Positions 28,328-46,735 are shown, numbered from the stretch's first letter. The stretch is 64,000 nt of DNA from Chrysomallon squamiferum (GCA_012295275.1 CM022674.1:17082237-17146236), one strand, 5' to 3'. Translations and numbers: made by a program. The notes: generated by a model from the letters alone, not told the origin.

Positions 28328-29439
28328 TACACACATACACACATACATATAAACACATACACACCTACTTAAACATAAATGGACAGCCACACACACACAC
28401 ACACACATACACACACACACATATATATACACACACACACACACTCACATATACACATACACATGTATACAAAAACTATACATACATTAACATATGCAGT
28501 TATACTCTCATATTTATACATACAAACATTAATGTTCAAATATGTACCCTTATTGAATTATATTAATAAACTACTAGAACACATTAACAACAGAAAATCT
28601 TAAATGGTTTTATATCAGTCTACAGCTTTGCTAATGGGAGATAACTCTGCCAAGAAAAACACATAATATTGTCTACCATAGTTCTTAAAAGGCATTATGG
28701 GTAAAGTATAAAAATATTTTTTTTTTATTTGATTTTTTACTTATTTATTTTTTTATTTTTTTATTTATTTATTTATTATCATTATCAGTACTTTATATAA
28801 ATAATCATTATATGTATAAGATTTTTATTTTTATATTAAATCTGTCATTTTGCATTAAAATATTCACATAAAGATTCACCAATACCAAGTTAAAAGTTTA
28901 TTTTCCTTTTGAAATAAAATCTTGGTCTTCTACATCCATGTTTTTCTCACAGAAATGGGAACAGACTGATACAAATTCAATAATTTCTATTTTTGTTCAG
29001 TTACTGACTCTTGTTCATAACAATAATGTCTGCCATTTTTGTTTCAAGGAATTGTGGGTAAAACTCACAGCAGCAGTCTTCCTTTGTACAGTTCTGTCTT
29101 AGTGGCTGTATCATTTTTGTCAGTCCAAAATCAGCAACCTGAAATTTTATAAAAATTAAAATTTATTTATAATTCACCAAATTTGTCTTTAAAAATCTGA
29201 AGCATAGCCTACAAGAACCTTGTTTGAAACAAATCTCTTAAGAAAATAATAAGAACATTTATTAAAAAAAACAACAATTCTACTGACACTGTCAGAACAG
29301 TCAGAGATTGTGTTCATGATAACCATGAATTAAAAACTCTTTGACAGCAGAAAAACAAAATATTATAGTTGACCACACCAAGCGTGCTTTAACAGATCTT
29401 TGAATGGAATGTAAAAAGTTAGAATGAAATTTAAAATAA

Positions 29440-29660
29440 TAATTCTTTTAAAATTCTCCACATCTCTTTTAAACAGAAAACTGATTTTTAATTTATTTGT
29501 TTTCTTATTTTTATTAATATTTTATTTTATTTTTTTATTTTATTTTATTTTATTTTATTTAATTGCTGGAAATAAATTACGAGGGATCTTTTATATGCAC
29601 TTTCTCTAAAACTACTTGGCCTATGATCCAACAATAACAGAGCACTGTCTGACCTGGGAA
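29440..29660. mobile_element. Left-only segment with SINE-tail-like sequence
   Basis: The segment is missing at the corresponding point of the right arm (about 35922-35945). It contains 'gagggatcttttatatgcac', which resembles the 3' part of molluscan tRNA SINEs, next to (TTTTA)n. Likely an insertion in the intron between the catalytic-loop and DFG exons. Confidence 0.35.
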
Positions 29661-30923
29661 ACAGAATTGGTTGGATTGGGAAAATGTCCCAAAAGAGCTA
29701 CTACTATCAGGGACCAGTCATTAATGCATTCCATATGAGGGCTTTACCTCTAGTCTACACATCCTTCTGTCTAACAACTAAAATGTGTTAGTGTTTACTG
29801 ATTCTTTATCTTCAAATAATTGAGAATAAAAAAAAAAAAAAATTAATTTCGATAACGTAGCTGTATCTTTAAACAACCAGGATTAAAAAAAAAAAATAAT
29901 AATAATAATAATAATAATAATTAGTTTTGATACCTTAGCAGTATCATTGTGGAGAAGAAAGAGGTTTCCACAGCGGAGATCTCGATGAATGATCGGAGGT
30001 TTTGTCGAATGAAGAAAGGCTATGCCATTGGCTACATCAGAACACTGCAAAATAAAACAGCAAACATTTGATTTAACACAGCCACATTCAACAGCCTTCA
30101 TGTTCAGCCAACAAAAGCTGTCTTTAGTTTTGAAGTTTAAGTGTTTCTAAAATATCATTGATTTGTTAACAGCTGTAATATTTTGCAGTCTACTGTCAGA
30201 AAAGTTTTAGAAATCTGTTATAAATCACTGATAAATCAGGATTATTGGAATAAAAATCTGTTACTGTTTTTTTGATTTATTTTTAAAACAGTATTTGTTA
30301 GTTATAAAGCATAACAAAATAAAATAATAATATTTGTCAAGGAAGTGATAAATTTGTTTTTAGAAGATTACATAAATCACTGTAAAATGGCAAAACCTAT
30401 TTTGTATATCTCTTTGTAGAAAAAAAAAAAATCTTCATTGCAGCTTCTTTTATACTTTATTATTAGCAAAGAGTTATCAGCTCTATTTAAACATTCATTT
30501 CATAGACTTAAGCTTAGGTAGTGAATAAACAATTATTTAGATTTTCGAAAAATGACTTTAAATTAATTATTCCTGGTGCTAGACATAAATTTTTAATTAT
30601 TTTGCAGACGTACAATTTTGACTCGATGCAGCCATATTAGCTTGAAGTCTCTCATTTTAAGAAGATCTTTTATGCAGCTGCCATTCACAAATTCAGTGAT
30701 GATACATGGATGTCTGCCATCAATGCACAGTCCCAGCACCCCAACAATGTTTTTATGACGTTGGCGACTAAAAGAGAAAACAAATCTAAGTTAATTGTAT
30801 GAAGCAAGGGAAAGAATCTTTTGAAAGTGAATATTAATTCCTTTCATATGGAAGTTATTATATTCATAATATTCTGTAATAATGTAGTAATAAGATACTT
30901 TTGTGAAGTGTATGTAGTTTTAT

Positions 30924-31033
<110 letters not shown>

Positions 31034-32253
31034 TCATATCTCTCTCTCTATTCATATCTCTCCCTTTTTTTTTCTCTCACCTGAGAAACCAAACTTCTTT
31101 CTTCATCAGCTCTATGATGTCATCAGTCATCTGGTTGTCATGGATATTAATTGTTAATCATTTCAGTGCCACAGTCATGTCATGCCATTCTGCTACATGA
31201 GTGTCTCCAAAACTGCCACCTCCCAGTCTGAATCATGACACATATGACATCATAAAGATATGTGTGACATCATAAAGATATGTTTGACATCATAAAGATG
31301 TGTTTTTCATTCTTAAGCAATGTACTATGTAAAATACCTCACATGATTTCAAGTTGAAAATGGTGCAAAGGCATGATCAAAATTTGATTGAGAGAAAATC
31401 TTTACTAATCGACAACTTTAATCAAAAAATGTTTCCTTAAATATCTAATTAATAAATATAAATAAAATATAGGTATGTATGTAAAAAAAGAATTAAAAAA
31501 AAAGAAATGAAAATACGAATCCTATATCTGCATTTGTAAATTCACCATGGCAGTAGCTCACCTCTGTCTCATTTTAATCGTGTCAATAGATATAACAGCA
31601 TTCTCTAAAACAGGCCGCTGACTTTTCTTGGACACTTTCGATCCTGGTTCATAATCCCGGTACCTAACAGACATCAGTGATGGGGCTGTCAGGCGTCTGT
31701 CATAAATGTCATCATTGGGGGAATGGTGTGAAAACCCTCTCATTTTTCCAGTAACTGAAACAGCAAATATGTGACTTCTTAAACACTTTATACATATCTA
31801 TATATAATGATGTCGCAACCACAGAAAAATGTTGGTGATTTTTTTTAAATTGCATTCTATTTTTAATCTACTTTATTATTAATAAAGATTGGAAGCTACA
31901 AAACTAAAATTAAATTTAAAACTCAGAACTATACGGATAACATACAGAGTAGTTCTTCGTATCACCAAAGGTACATTTGTTAAACGTTATTATTAATAAA
32001 GATTGGAAGCCAAAAATAATTACAAAATGTAACTCAGAAGAATACAGACTCTATTTAGAACAGTTCTTTATGTCACTAAATGAATATTTTAAATGCAGAA
32101 CTCCGAAAATCTCACCTGGAAGTTTGTAGTAGAATGGTAGGTGTGTTCTACTGAGGTAACACAAGAATCCGATAATTAATGCCATGAACAAGAAGCTAAG
32201 AATAGCACCAAAGATAATAAACATATCACTGCTCTTGCGCTTTTCTGACCTTT

Positions 32254-32932
32254 CTGCAAAAAATTTAAATTATCAAGTACTGTTAATTAGATGGCATTCT
32301 CATTAGTGTATTCTGCAGTTACACTGATGCTTGTCATCCAACAGTCTTGTAAAATGTATTTAAATTATTAATTAATTACTAATTACATGGCAGTCTCATT
32401 AGTATATTTAAAACAATAAAAAAAAAAAAAAAAAAAAATTTCCTGCTGCAGTCATGTTTGTTATCCGGCAAACTCTAAATTTATATTATAAAATGTCTAA
32501 CCTAAAATTTCAGAATATATTGTATGTTTTACATTTCTAACAACAGATATCTCTGTAACAATTGATATAAATTTCAAAAACTAATTTTGTACAATCATAT
32601 TTCTACTTACATTTTTTTTATTCTTCACATCACATAATTTACACTTTTTAAATACAAAGCTCAATATCTTCAATTATTTTTACTTTGAAGAAACAAGAAA
32701 AATTTCTAACAGACTGAGGATATGAACAATTGTCTAGTTATTTGCTGATCAGTTATGTGGGTTAAGTATGTAAAGTAAAATATAACAATGCATAAATCAC
32801 TGATAACATTCAAGCATCAACTTATATGTGGGTTCTTACATTTCTGTGAATCAAACAATGCCACAGAATTTTTTTTTTAAATATATATATACACTTACAC
32901 ACACATATACATAGACATATACATATACATAT

Positions 32933-32972
<40 letters not shown>

Positions 32973-33833
32973 AAAACAATCTACATCTATGTCTATATAT
33001 AGATAGATAGAAAAACATAAATATATGTGTATATCTGTGTACCAAGAGACAAATAGCTGGGCAGATATATAGATAGACAGTCAGATATATAGACAGACAG
33101 TCAGATAGATAGATAGATACAGATTTTATTTAATACAGACACACACATAAATTTATTTTTAAAATACATTAACACCAGGTAATTCATTTAATGTACAATT
33201 ACCCCATTTGCACTTTAAGCTGAGGTAAAAGTATACACAATTATGTTGTTATGAGTGTGTAACTAATACACTAGATTAAGATAAATTACTTGCACTATTA
33301 AATTATTATCTAAACTTGTTATCTACATACTGAATGTAAACGATTACTCTGTATAGTGTGCACTGTAAGCTACATATTAAGGTGTAAAGAAATATAACTC
33401 TGCAGTGAGGTTTAATGTGAGTGTTGTGTGATGTACCAAGTGTTATAACATTTATTTGTATAAATAGTTGTGTTACTAGGTAAATAGGTTAGTTATGGAA
33501 AGGACTTAAAATTCATCATTATTCGATTAGCACATCAGTAAAAATAAAACAATTAATTGCTTTATTGTTGTTGTTTGCGTATGTTTGTATTGTTTTTGTT
33601 TATTTATTTGTTGTTTTTTTAATAGTTTTTTTATTAATATTATTATTATTCTTTTTATTTTACTAAAACTTTGAAAATATTCAAATTAAATGTCATACAT
33701 TTATTGAAATTTTCTTCAAAGTTGTGAAATGTGATTAATGGTAGACTTGAAAAGAGCTCTGCAAATAACAATAACAACAACAACACCAACAACAACAATA
33801 ATCATTGTAGTTATATGTGATGAGTTGTTCAGC
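32254..33833. other. Unpaired centre of the inverted repeat
   Basis: With the membrane exon region (31618-32253) this is the part of the left side without a partner in the right arm, which begins directly after the gap. It contains (AT)n near 32941-32970, GATA-rich tracts at 33000-33120 and (ACA)n near 33770-33800. No exon recognised. Confidence 0.6.
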
Positions 33834-34033
33834 NNNNNNNNNNNNNNNNNNNNNNNNNNNNNNNNNNNNNNNNNNNNNNNNNNNNNNNNNNNNNNNNNNN
33901 NNNNNNNNNNNNNNNNNNNNNNNNNNNNNNNNNNNNNNNNNNNNNNNNNNNNNNNNNNNNNNNNNNNNNNNNNNNNNNNNNNNNNNNNNNNNNNNNNNNN
34001 NNNNNNNNNNNNNNNNNNNNNNNNNNNNNNNNN
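33834..34033. other. Assembly gap (200 N) at palindrome centre
   Basis: Exactly 200 N, between the two arms. The join of the arms is therefore inferred by scaffolding, not read through. Confidence 0.99.
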
Positions 34034-38198
<4,165 letters not shown>

Positions 38199-40013
38199 AG
38201 ACAAACAAATAATTAACTTTAATGGTTAGGCCAAGCTGAAGTTATTGTTCGACATTTTTACAACATGTGGAACTGATTGTAAACACTTTGGACGAAATTG
38301 CTGATTAAGAAACTACAGGTTTAAGATTGTTAGTTTAACTTACATGGTTGTATTTTGTTTTCTTACTGTTTTGAAATGATTTTTATAAAAGTTGCTGAAT
38401 CAGAACATTTGTTTTTCTTCTTCTTTTATTACAGAAACAATAATAATTTTTTTTTTTAAATTATTTTACTCTACATTAATTTGCTAAGTGCATTTAACTA
38501 TTGCTTGAGAAAAGTAGTCTAAAAGCTTTTATTAAATTTATTTTTGGTGATACGAAGAAATAGTCTGCATATTTCCAAATTCTGTTTTATTTATTTTATA
38601 TTTTTTGCTGTCCAATCTTAATTAATAATTAAGTATAACAACATAACATAGGGTGTTATAATTGGTTTGAAATACGTATTCATTTCTAACATTATTTCAT
38701 ATTATTTTATTGTCATACTTTGTTAGATGCAGGATAGATGAACCAAAACAATATATTAATAACATATAAATATACAGAATGTATGTTTCAGTGTATTCAA
38801 GTATGAATATATATACTTTATGACTGTTTTTATGTGCAAACTAATATATTTTTTGACTGTTTATTTGTAATTATATGTATCAAATATTTTGCACACACAT
38901 ACAAGTATACGGACTACAAACATACATACATACATACATACATACATACATACATACATACATACATGCACTCACATACTGCTGTTACTAAAATGTTCTG
39001 AAATGAAGAAAGTTGTAATACATTTTTATTTGTCTTTTTTTCACTTTACATTTGATCATTCATAATTTGTTATATTTTACATTTGAATATTCAGAAAAAA
39101 CAAACAAATACGTAATAAATAGTTTTGTCTGCATTCCTAATTGTTACAAAAGTTACTTTAATTTGTATATTCTTAATATGTTAGCATAATACTTTAATTT
39201 GTATATTCATAATATTTTAGTATAACAATTGCTTTTATTTCCCTATTCACGACAGATTAGTTATAATATTTTTACATTAGCAGATTCATAACACATTATT
39301 AAACCACTAAAGGGAAAAAACTGAACTGTGATAAAACTAGATGAAATCCAGGCTTTGTGTTTAGCCATAAAACGGTCATTGTGAGTGTTCAGCTTATTCC
39401 TAATTTGTTATGATAATTATTATTTTACATTTTCGTATTGAAAATAATTATGATTTAACAATTATTTTACATACATGCATTTTAAATTAAATGTAATTTG
39501 TTATTATTAACATCATTTTACATTTTCACATAGGTAATAATTATTCTACATCTTAAATTAAATTTCTTATTATAATTAGTATTTCATATTTGCTTATTAA
39601 TAATCATTATGTTTAATGATTATTAATTTTAATTTAAATGTTTGCAATTAATTATCAGTGAAATTTACTCGAATAGGGTGCCCAGGACAGGCACGATTGA
39701 ACATTCAGAATGAAAAATCATTCCAAACTGTTTGCTCATTATCCTTTTAATAATTTGTAAAATATCTTCGATTTGTTTGTTAACCATTGTTTAAATATAT
39801 TTATTGTAAATCAGTTAATAATCATGATTTTTGTGAATAAAAAATCGTTTTAACTTTTGAATCAAGTGCTGCTTGTGTTTATTAATAACCAATGGAAAGA
39901 AAGTGAAATTAGTGGAAAATAAAAATATTTATTCACAATATTTGTGAGTTTATTTCAAACACAGAGTGAATGTAGAACTTTTTTTGTGAATTCAGTGTAA
40001 AAAATACAACAGT

Positions 40014-40050
<37 letters not shown>

Positions 40051-40471
40051 CTACATATATATGCAATATACACACATATGTACCTAGATATACACGCAGA
40101 CACACACGGACAATTATGTATGTATGCATATCTATAGATATATCACTTAAGTATACATATTCAAATCACTCTTGTCCACACGCATGTTTTCTTCTACCTC
40201 TGTACATTCTATTGTTGACTTAATTTCAAAACTTAATCAAAGCCCATATTTCTTTTTCTATTTGACTCACAACATGACTATGTATACAGGTATAACACTG
40301 TCTTTCAACTATTGTGTGGCCCAGCTATAAAAATAGTACACAGGCATTCATGCTGAAGGTGTAAATACTTCCTGGTACATCAAGTTTAATACTTCACTAC
40401 AGAACATTTAACAACAATTTCCACGATTCTTTACTACGTGGATTGCTTTCGTAATACAGTTGTTAGCAAGT
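38199..40471. other. Intergenic between kinase and receptor genes
   Basis: Mirror of 23915-27097, shorter because the left-only segment of about 885 bp is absent. Holds (CATA)n at about 38920-38968, AT-rich sequence, the repeat of about 130 bp (39829-39962) and (AT)n(GT)n near 40015-40050. No gene recognised. Confidence 0.6.
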
Positions 40472-40479
40472 CGTTAACG

Positions 40480-41182
40480 CAGTGATTCCCAACCTTTTCA
40501 TCAATGCGGAGCCCTATAACATTATTTAATATCCTGCGGTGCCCTCCCTCACACATTTATTTTATTTTAAGCTACTTTACTTGTACTTCGCTCTGCTAAG
40601 TGTTGCTCATCTCCACTGTCCTCTTCTTCACTTTCACGTCTTCTTTTCAAATACTTCATCATCTTTCACGCGTTAAAAATTGTGTTCAAATATTGGCAGG
40701 TAGGAGTGAAGACAAAACACAACACGCACCCACACTGCTCTATTTGCAACTAACTCATGTGCTTCTAACAACCACGTGCATCTCAATGCAAGGGGTTGGC
40801 AGTACGTCATCAGTGACGTCATAAATAGTTTTGCTTCTGCGCAATACTAATGATTTACCTGAAAAGTAAAATACACTTTTTGTTTCTTTCTTTTTTTTTT
40901 ATATTAGAAACTATTTACACTTTAACTAATTAAATAGTTAGTTATTTATACAAATTACTATTTAAATTAGGCATGACATCCATATTATCCATGTGCATTG
41001 TACATAGTAATCATTGTAATGTTATTGTAAGTGTATTCGTTTGTTCTGTCTATTTCATTCTGTCCGTCTAACTGCCCCCAGTTTCTCCTTTTTTTATTTA
41101 TTAGTTATGTCATCTCTCGCGGAGCCCTTGACGATGCACCGCGGAGCAATGGGCTCCGAGGAGCACCGGTTGGGAAACACTG
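40480..41182 (-). mobile_element. Non-autonomous hAT element, right copy
   Basis: Same element and same insertion site as 23208-23906: termini cagtgattcccaacc and ggttgggaaacactg, and the 8-bp duplication CGTTAACG at 40472-40479 and 41183-41190. The short ORF (MMKYLKRRR... with SEEEDSGDEQ) is kept on the minus strand. It ends 33 bp before the ATG of the next gene. Confidence 0.85.
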
Positions 41183-41214
41183 CGTTAACGTAATAAGTGT
41201 AAACAATAGAAAAT

Positions 41215-41745
41215 ATGAAGACCTACATTGCATGGCAGATCTTTTTATTGTGTGCAGTGTTAGCTTATGTTTTCCATGGTAAGTATTTATGTTATTTACA
41301 CAGTATATAAGTTAGCTTTGTTTCTACTGTTTTGTTTAAACGTAAATATACGTCGTTTACACTGTAGTTGGATATATAAGAATATAACGTTGTTATTATT
41401 GTCATATGTTAACATAAATATAACTTTGTTTATTTTTCCAATAGCTTATCGTAGAATATAACTTGTTATTTTTTTCAATAAATATCTTTAGAATATCTTT
41501 AACAGTTTTACTGTTCATCCAAAATTGATCAATATTTGTTTTATTTTTTGCCCTTTCCAGCTAATAATGCTTGTCTGAGTTCATCAAATACTGAAAGTAT
41601 GTAATAAATATTTTAGCATCAGGAAAATGTCTAAGTGATTTGTAGAAACCGATCGGTCACGTGACATTTGCAACGGAGTGCGCCTCAAAATGAACGAGGT
41701 AGGTGATTATTTTCTCGGGTTGTGGCCTTAAATCAATAAATCCTG

Positions 41746-41778
<33 letters not shown>

Positions 41779-43684
41779 ATCACCTACTTCAAGTTTAGTC
41801 TATTAGTGTCTTTATTCAGTTTTAAAACATCTAATGGGTTTATTGTATTTAAAGAACGGCACACGAGAATCAGCTGGTAGTCATACTTTTCTGCAAACCC
41901 ATGTGTTACATTATTCAGTTTAATTATTAATGCATTTAATATTAAATACAAATTTGTATGTAGATATTAACGAGAATAATTAGTATAAATGCTTGTAAAT
42001 TTTTGTTCTAGGATCCACGAACATCGGTCCAGTCTCATTGAATGCGCTGTGCAAATTGCTGCTGACTTAGTGCTGGTGATCACCGTGTTATACTCTGATA
42101 GCATACCACAAAAGTAACTGATTTAGCTGACTGGTTTGATGCAGCGTACTCTAAAAGGACCACTACGACTATCTCATAATGTTTATAACACGTTAAATAA
42201 TGATTGTAGAAACCAGAACAGTACTATGCAGCGCCTATTTCAGACAACTCTGTGACGACTGATCAGATGGAAAAGATCTTGACTGAAGTCAGCAAATGCT
42301 GAAATGAAAGAAGTCCGCACGTAGCAGCAGAATGTTATGAAAGGGCGTTTGCCATGTTAGCTACAAGAGGTTTTAACGATGAACCTCTGACAGTCCATCA
42401 GTTACCCAAAGATGTGTTCGTTCTCCCAGGCAAACGGAATGTCTAAAGGAGAACAAATACGGAAACTGTTTTCAACTGGTATAGTCACCAAAGACAACAT
42501 AAAAGACACGGTTGATGTATATAAAAAGAGTAATGTATTGTTTGTAAGTTACAAAGGGATGGAACAGAGGATACCGTGTACTCCTGTTAACCGAACACAC
42601 TTATTATGATATACCGGGGAGCGAAACCAGTACCTACCAGCCTGTTAGCATATGGCTTAACCACTGCGCAAACAAGGCCGGTATTGTCATTGTCATCTGT
42701 AACTACATGTATAATTTCTTCGTTTAATAAAATGGCCATACTTGATACTTTAGCAAAAATCGCACCCTAACTACGTTTTGTTTCGTTGATTGATTACTCT
42801 ACATTAAGATTGTGTCATGATGTGTGCGAAGGTTATGCATATTCATTTTTATTATGAAATGTCCTGTCGGATTCACTCTTGAAATTGTTGAATTAGATTT
42901 AGAAGTCTTTAATTCATCCAAAAAGATATAACATTACATATTGATATACATTCATTTTATTTTACTTTATTTATTATTTAAACATTTAAGTGGTCACCAT
43001 TTGGATCAATCTGGAAGAGCAAAATGAAAACCCAAAAGAAATCGCTCGTCATTCACACCATTATCTTGGCAGCTACACGAAGACTTGGAGTGAAGTCTGA
43101 ATGACATCGTTTTAACGAATCGAAGATTACATCACACATTAGAGAAGGAATAGACTGTTGTAGATGAGATACTAATAATCATCATCATGAAATCGTGTCT
43201 GAACATTTATTGTGTTTTAAGACTAACAGACGTTTGTGGATGCTCTGATTCTTCCAGGCAACTCTCCAGAAGTCCATCTGTATCTGTCTCTGTTGCTAAT
43301 GTGAATGAAACCTGTTTAGAAGCCTAAATAAAATTAATTATGAAATTTTAATTCGCAGGTAGTGCCTGCATATAAATTATATAACATAACGTTGTTTTAC
43401 AAATTTAAGCTTATTTTAAACTGATACAGCACCAAAAAAGTAAAACGTTGATAAACCACACTCCCTACACCCAATCAGCAACACTCCGTACACAACTGAG
43501 TCCTGCACAGTATATTAATACAGCAGTCGACGATGACCATGTTTATCTTCATGTCTCCAACACAGATGCTGAAAGAAGCAATTACGAGCGAATACGTCAG
43601 AATGAATCACAGTATGCTAACACGCCATCTAGTGGTGAGGGAAGTCACGTGTATCTTGGAATAAGTAAGTCAAGAGAGAAGTGA
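41215..43684 (+). CDS. Signalling receptor-like gene, right copy
   Basis: Exon 1, 41215-41278, encodes a signal peptide starting MKTYIAWQIFLLCAVLAYVF with a good donor (ccatg/gtaagt). Exon 2, 41561-41596, encodes ANNACLSSSNTE, and 43430-43684 is the last exon. The last exon is a hydrophilic tail with tyrosines in AQYINT, DHVYLHV, SNYERI, SQYANT and GSHVYLGI, ending KSREK. YINT and YANT fit YxN (Grb2-type SH2) sites and SNYERI fits an ITIM. The layout suggests a surface receptor, but no Ig or other ectodomain and no membrane segment was found between exon 2 and the tail. Exon 2 ends in phase 1 while the tail starts in phase 0, so exons are missing or lost. The tail resembles in style, not in sequence, that of the Ig receptor at 15.3-15.7 kb. 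The hAT element directly upstream may contribute promoter or 5' UTR sequence. Confidence 0.5.
42000..42612 (+). other. Unrecognised coding-like segment, right copy
   Basis: Partner of 21850-22365. It encodes ECAVQIAADLVLVITVLYSD, AFAMLATRGFNDEPLTVHQL and an open stretch at 42412-42609 with SKGEQIRKLFSTGIVTKDN and NVLFVSYKGMEQRIPCTPVN. It shares the TGA after KC and has its own frame changes. Family unknown. Confidence 0.35.
42613..42695 (-). mobile_element. tRNA-derived SINE head, right copy
   Basis: Inverted partner of 21684-21770 with A- and B-box-like segments. It abuts the coding-like segment. Confidence 0.65.
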
Positions 43685-44030
43685 AAAATTATGATTGCAC
43701 CGATTGAGAACATATAAACAAAACATAGTTATAATAATAACGATAATTATAACATAATCCGCAAGATTACTCTTTCAATGACAATATGAACATTTCAGGA
43801 ACGTTTATACAAAAGTGATTTTTGTTGTAGAAAATATATGTTGAAATGTTATTGTATTTGGTCTAAATGTACAATACTATGGTATATATTTATTTGTCTG
43901 AAAAGTTAGAAATGTCCACTTAAATATACAGAGAAACTCATCGCCAATATGAAAATTTCATAAGTGATATTTTCTGTTTCAATATTGAACCGTGTACCAG
44001 TTTATATAGGAAGCTTGACATTATTAACTT
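43685..44030. other. Spacer, no feature
   Basis: Mirror of the stretch just outside the left receptor-tail exon (about 20220-20415). AT-rich and without ORFs of note. Confidence 0.5.
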
Positions 44031-44690
44031 TAAATAAAGTTCTAACATTTTTAATTGGCGCAAAACATTTACTTGAACACACGAATATATACTTCATAAA
44101 CACATTCATCTAATATTAGAAGCATAATATAAGCTATTACAGAAGCATTCATACTATGGTTATAAGATAACAACATTTACAATATACGAGACAGTTTATA
44201 CTCTTTACAGTTAGCAATGTTTGCCCAAATTGTAAACATTTTTATTGTAACATTTATAGACAATGGATAGCTGCATAATTCACCATAAACCATATATCTT
44301 GGCGTTGACTTGTTAACACATACTATATATTTGATAAACGTGAGATGATATCTTTCAGTTATATAACAATATTGAAAACTCCTGATTTCTGTGCATATAA
44401 CAATATTGGTTTTACAGTTTTGTATTTCCATATGTTTATATATAAATCTGTTTTTAATTTTGCTGTGGAAAGAAAATCATAATTTTTGACACGGGAGCAT
44501 TAACTTTTAATTTCCACGTTTTGCAGTTTATTTCAAACAGTGCACGTGATGTTGTAAATCATCTGTTCCTTCTCCTAATTGTACAATATCATCAGCATAT
44601 AACTAACTGCACAAAGAACTAAAGATATACATTAATATTTTAGCGAGAAAATCTGTTACCGATTTAATAGCTTTTCAGTTTTATTTAGGA
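44031..44690 (-). mobile_element. Non-LTR retrotransposon RT fragment, right copy
   Basis: Partner of 19420-20220. The open stretch at 44177-44431 encodes NKSTPRYMVYGELCSYPLS, a segment typical of the region after the RT domain of animal LINEs. The YADD-containing part near 44600-44690 is more degraded than in the left arm. Confidence 0.65.
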
Positions 44691-44829
44691 AAACAATCTC
44701 TAAAATCATTTAAGTATAATGAAACTAAAAAAATGACGTTTCCCCCTTGTCTTATTCCATTAGTGCAAGGAAAATATTCTAATTCAATTCTCGATTTTAT
44801 ACCGTCGCACATATTAAATAATATTCTGA

Positions 44830-46195
44830 AACATTGCCACAACAATTATTACTAGACCTACTATTTCTATTACTACAACTAATATTACTAACCCTACCAT
44901 TTCCAGTACTACTATTATTAATAGTAGCCCTACTGTTTGCACAACAATTATTAGTATTATTACTAACCCTACTATATCCAGTACTACTATCATTACCATT
45001 TCTAGAGCGTTTACTAGCCCTACAATTTCCACTACTACTACTAACTCTACTACTGTTGACGTTTACCTAACTTACCTTGATATCCACCTGAACTTACCTT
45101 AATTATCGACATCACCTAGAATGAGAATTCAAATGTAAATTATCCGAGCGTGCGAGGATTCGAACTCCAAGCAGCGAGCGTAGCGAGCGTGAACTGTAAC
45201 CACGACACCATCCGATCTCGGACGATCAACATACGAAAATAACTTCTAGTCAATCCTGCGATCGATGTTGTGCAGTCGATTTTGGGTTATCTCCCAACAT
45301 GGCGATTATCTGCAGAAGCCGTCATTTTCATTTTATTTTATCTGACTATTTTAAATATAAATCCACACATTCGTTAATATTTAGCATATAAAATAAAATA
45401 TTTAATCAAATAAACATTTCTATAAAATTAAAATGATTGCATTACATAGTTTCTAAAAATAAACATGATGCCATTATTCCCGGAAGTTTTATAATTCTTA
45501 TAGTATTGTAGGATATTATGCAAATTCCGAAAATGGCGGCTTCTATTAATCGCCATGTTGGGAGGTAATTCCAAATCGATTGCACAACATCGATCACAGG
45601 ATTGACTAGAAGTTCTTTTCGTATGGTGGTTGTCCGAGATCGGATGGTGTCGTGGTTAGCGTTCACGCTAGCTACGCTCGCTGCTTGGAGTTCAAATCCT
45701 TGCTCCGCTCGGATAATTTAACTTTCCTTTCTCGTTCCAGGTGATGTCGGTCATCAGGTAAATTAAGGGGAATATCAACATAAGTTAGATAGCCGTAATA
45801 ATAGTAGCACTGGAAATAGTAGGGCTAATAATAGTAGTAGTACTGGAAATAGTAGGGCTAATAATAATAGTAGTATTGAAAATATTAGGAATAGTAATAA
45901 CAGTAGTACTCTAAAAAGTAGGGCTCATAATAATAGTAGTATTGGAAATAGTAGGGCTAGTAATAATAGTAGTATTGAAATGGTAGGATTAGTAATAGTA
46001 ATAATAGTAGTAGTACTGGAAATGGTAGGGCTAGTAATTATGGTAGTAGTACTGGAAATAGTAGGGCTAGTAATAATAATAGTAGTACTGGAAATAGTAG
46101 GGGTAGTAATAATAGTACTAGAAATAGTACGGCTAGTAGTAGATGTGGAAATAATAGGGCTGGTAATAGTAGTAGTACTGGAAATAGTACATTTT
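44830..46195. mobile_element. Foldback-like element, right copy
   Basis: Array 44830-45060, inverted-repeat arm 45061-45330, loop, arm about 45535-45780, array 45780-46195. Same tRNA-like modules and 33-bp unit as in the left arm. The outer array is the last sequence shared with the left arm. Confidence 0.6.
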
Positions 46196-46360
46196 AAAAA
46201 AAAGTGTAGAAGTGAAATTGGATACGCATAATCTTAATACAGTAATGTTGATCTTCTAATATTTATAGAGTCTTGCTTGTTTTTGAGAGAGGTAATAATA
46301 TATGAAATGAAAACAATGGAAGAATTAATAAAAGTGTGACAATATTAACATTATTTATCT

Positions 46361-46735
46361 CTACACAGTTAGACGAAACACTTTCTTTAACAATAACATT
46401 AATTATTTCTAAACCGAATACATCATACGATGTGATTCTGTTTCTGCATCGCTAACAAACGAAAGAGAATTCAAGTTTTCACTGTACAGAGAACACATGC
46501 CGTTGCCGTTGTTATAGATGAATCCTTTACAGCCGACGTAGCTGGAACATTCTGTGACGCAGTGGAGTTTACTGGACACGTTCAATTCTTTTGAAGGATC
46601 TTCTGTAGGTTTCTTATCGTTGTACTGTGGTAACTTTCGAAAAGTTTTACGAGTGCCAAGCTCGGAATTGGAAAAAGAAACAACGATTGTCAGAAATGCT
46701 ATAACACAGAATATTATCCTGTAGATCATTTTCAT
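46361..46735 (-). pseudogene. PAN/apple-domain exon, copy C, with exon-2 stub
   Basis: Encodes a signal peptide (MKMIYRIIFCVIAFLTIVVS) and a short PAN/apple-like domain with LHCVTECSSYVGCKGFIYN and NGMCSLY, closed by TAG where copy A has a gtatgt donor (here gtttag). Just downstream, 46361-46397 keeps the first bases of the fibrinogen-domain exon, after which about 115 bp is missing relative to copy A. No further fibrinogen exons exist before the inverted repeat starts at 46.2 kb. The open frame could still give a secreted PAN-only protein of 108 residues. Such domains bind proteins or carbohydrates. Confidence 0.7.
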
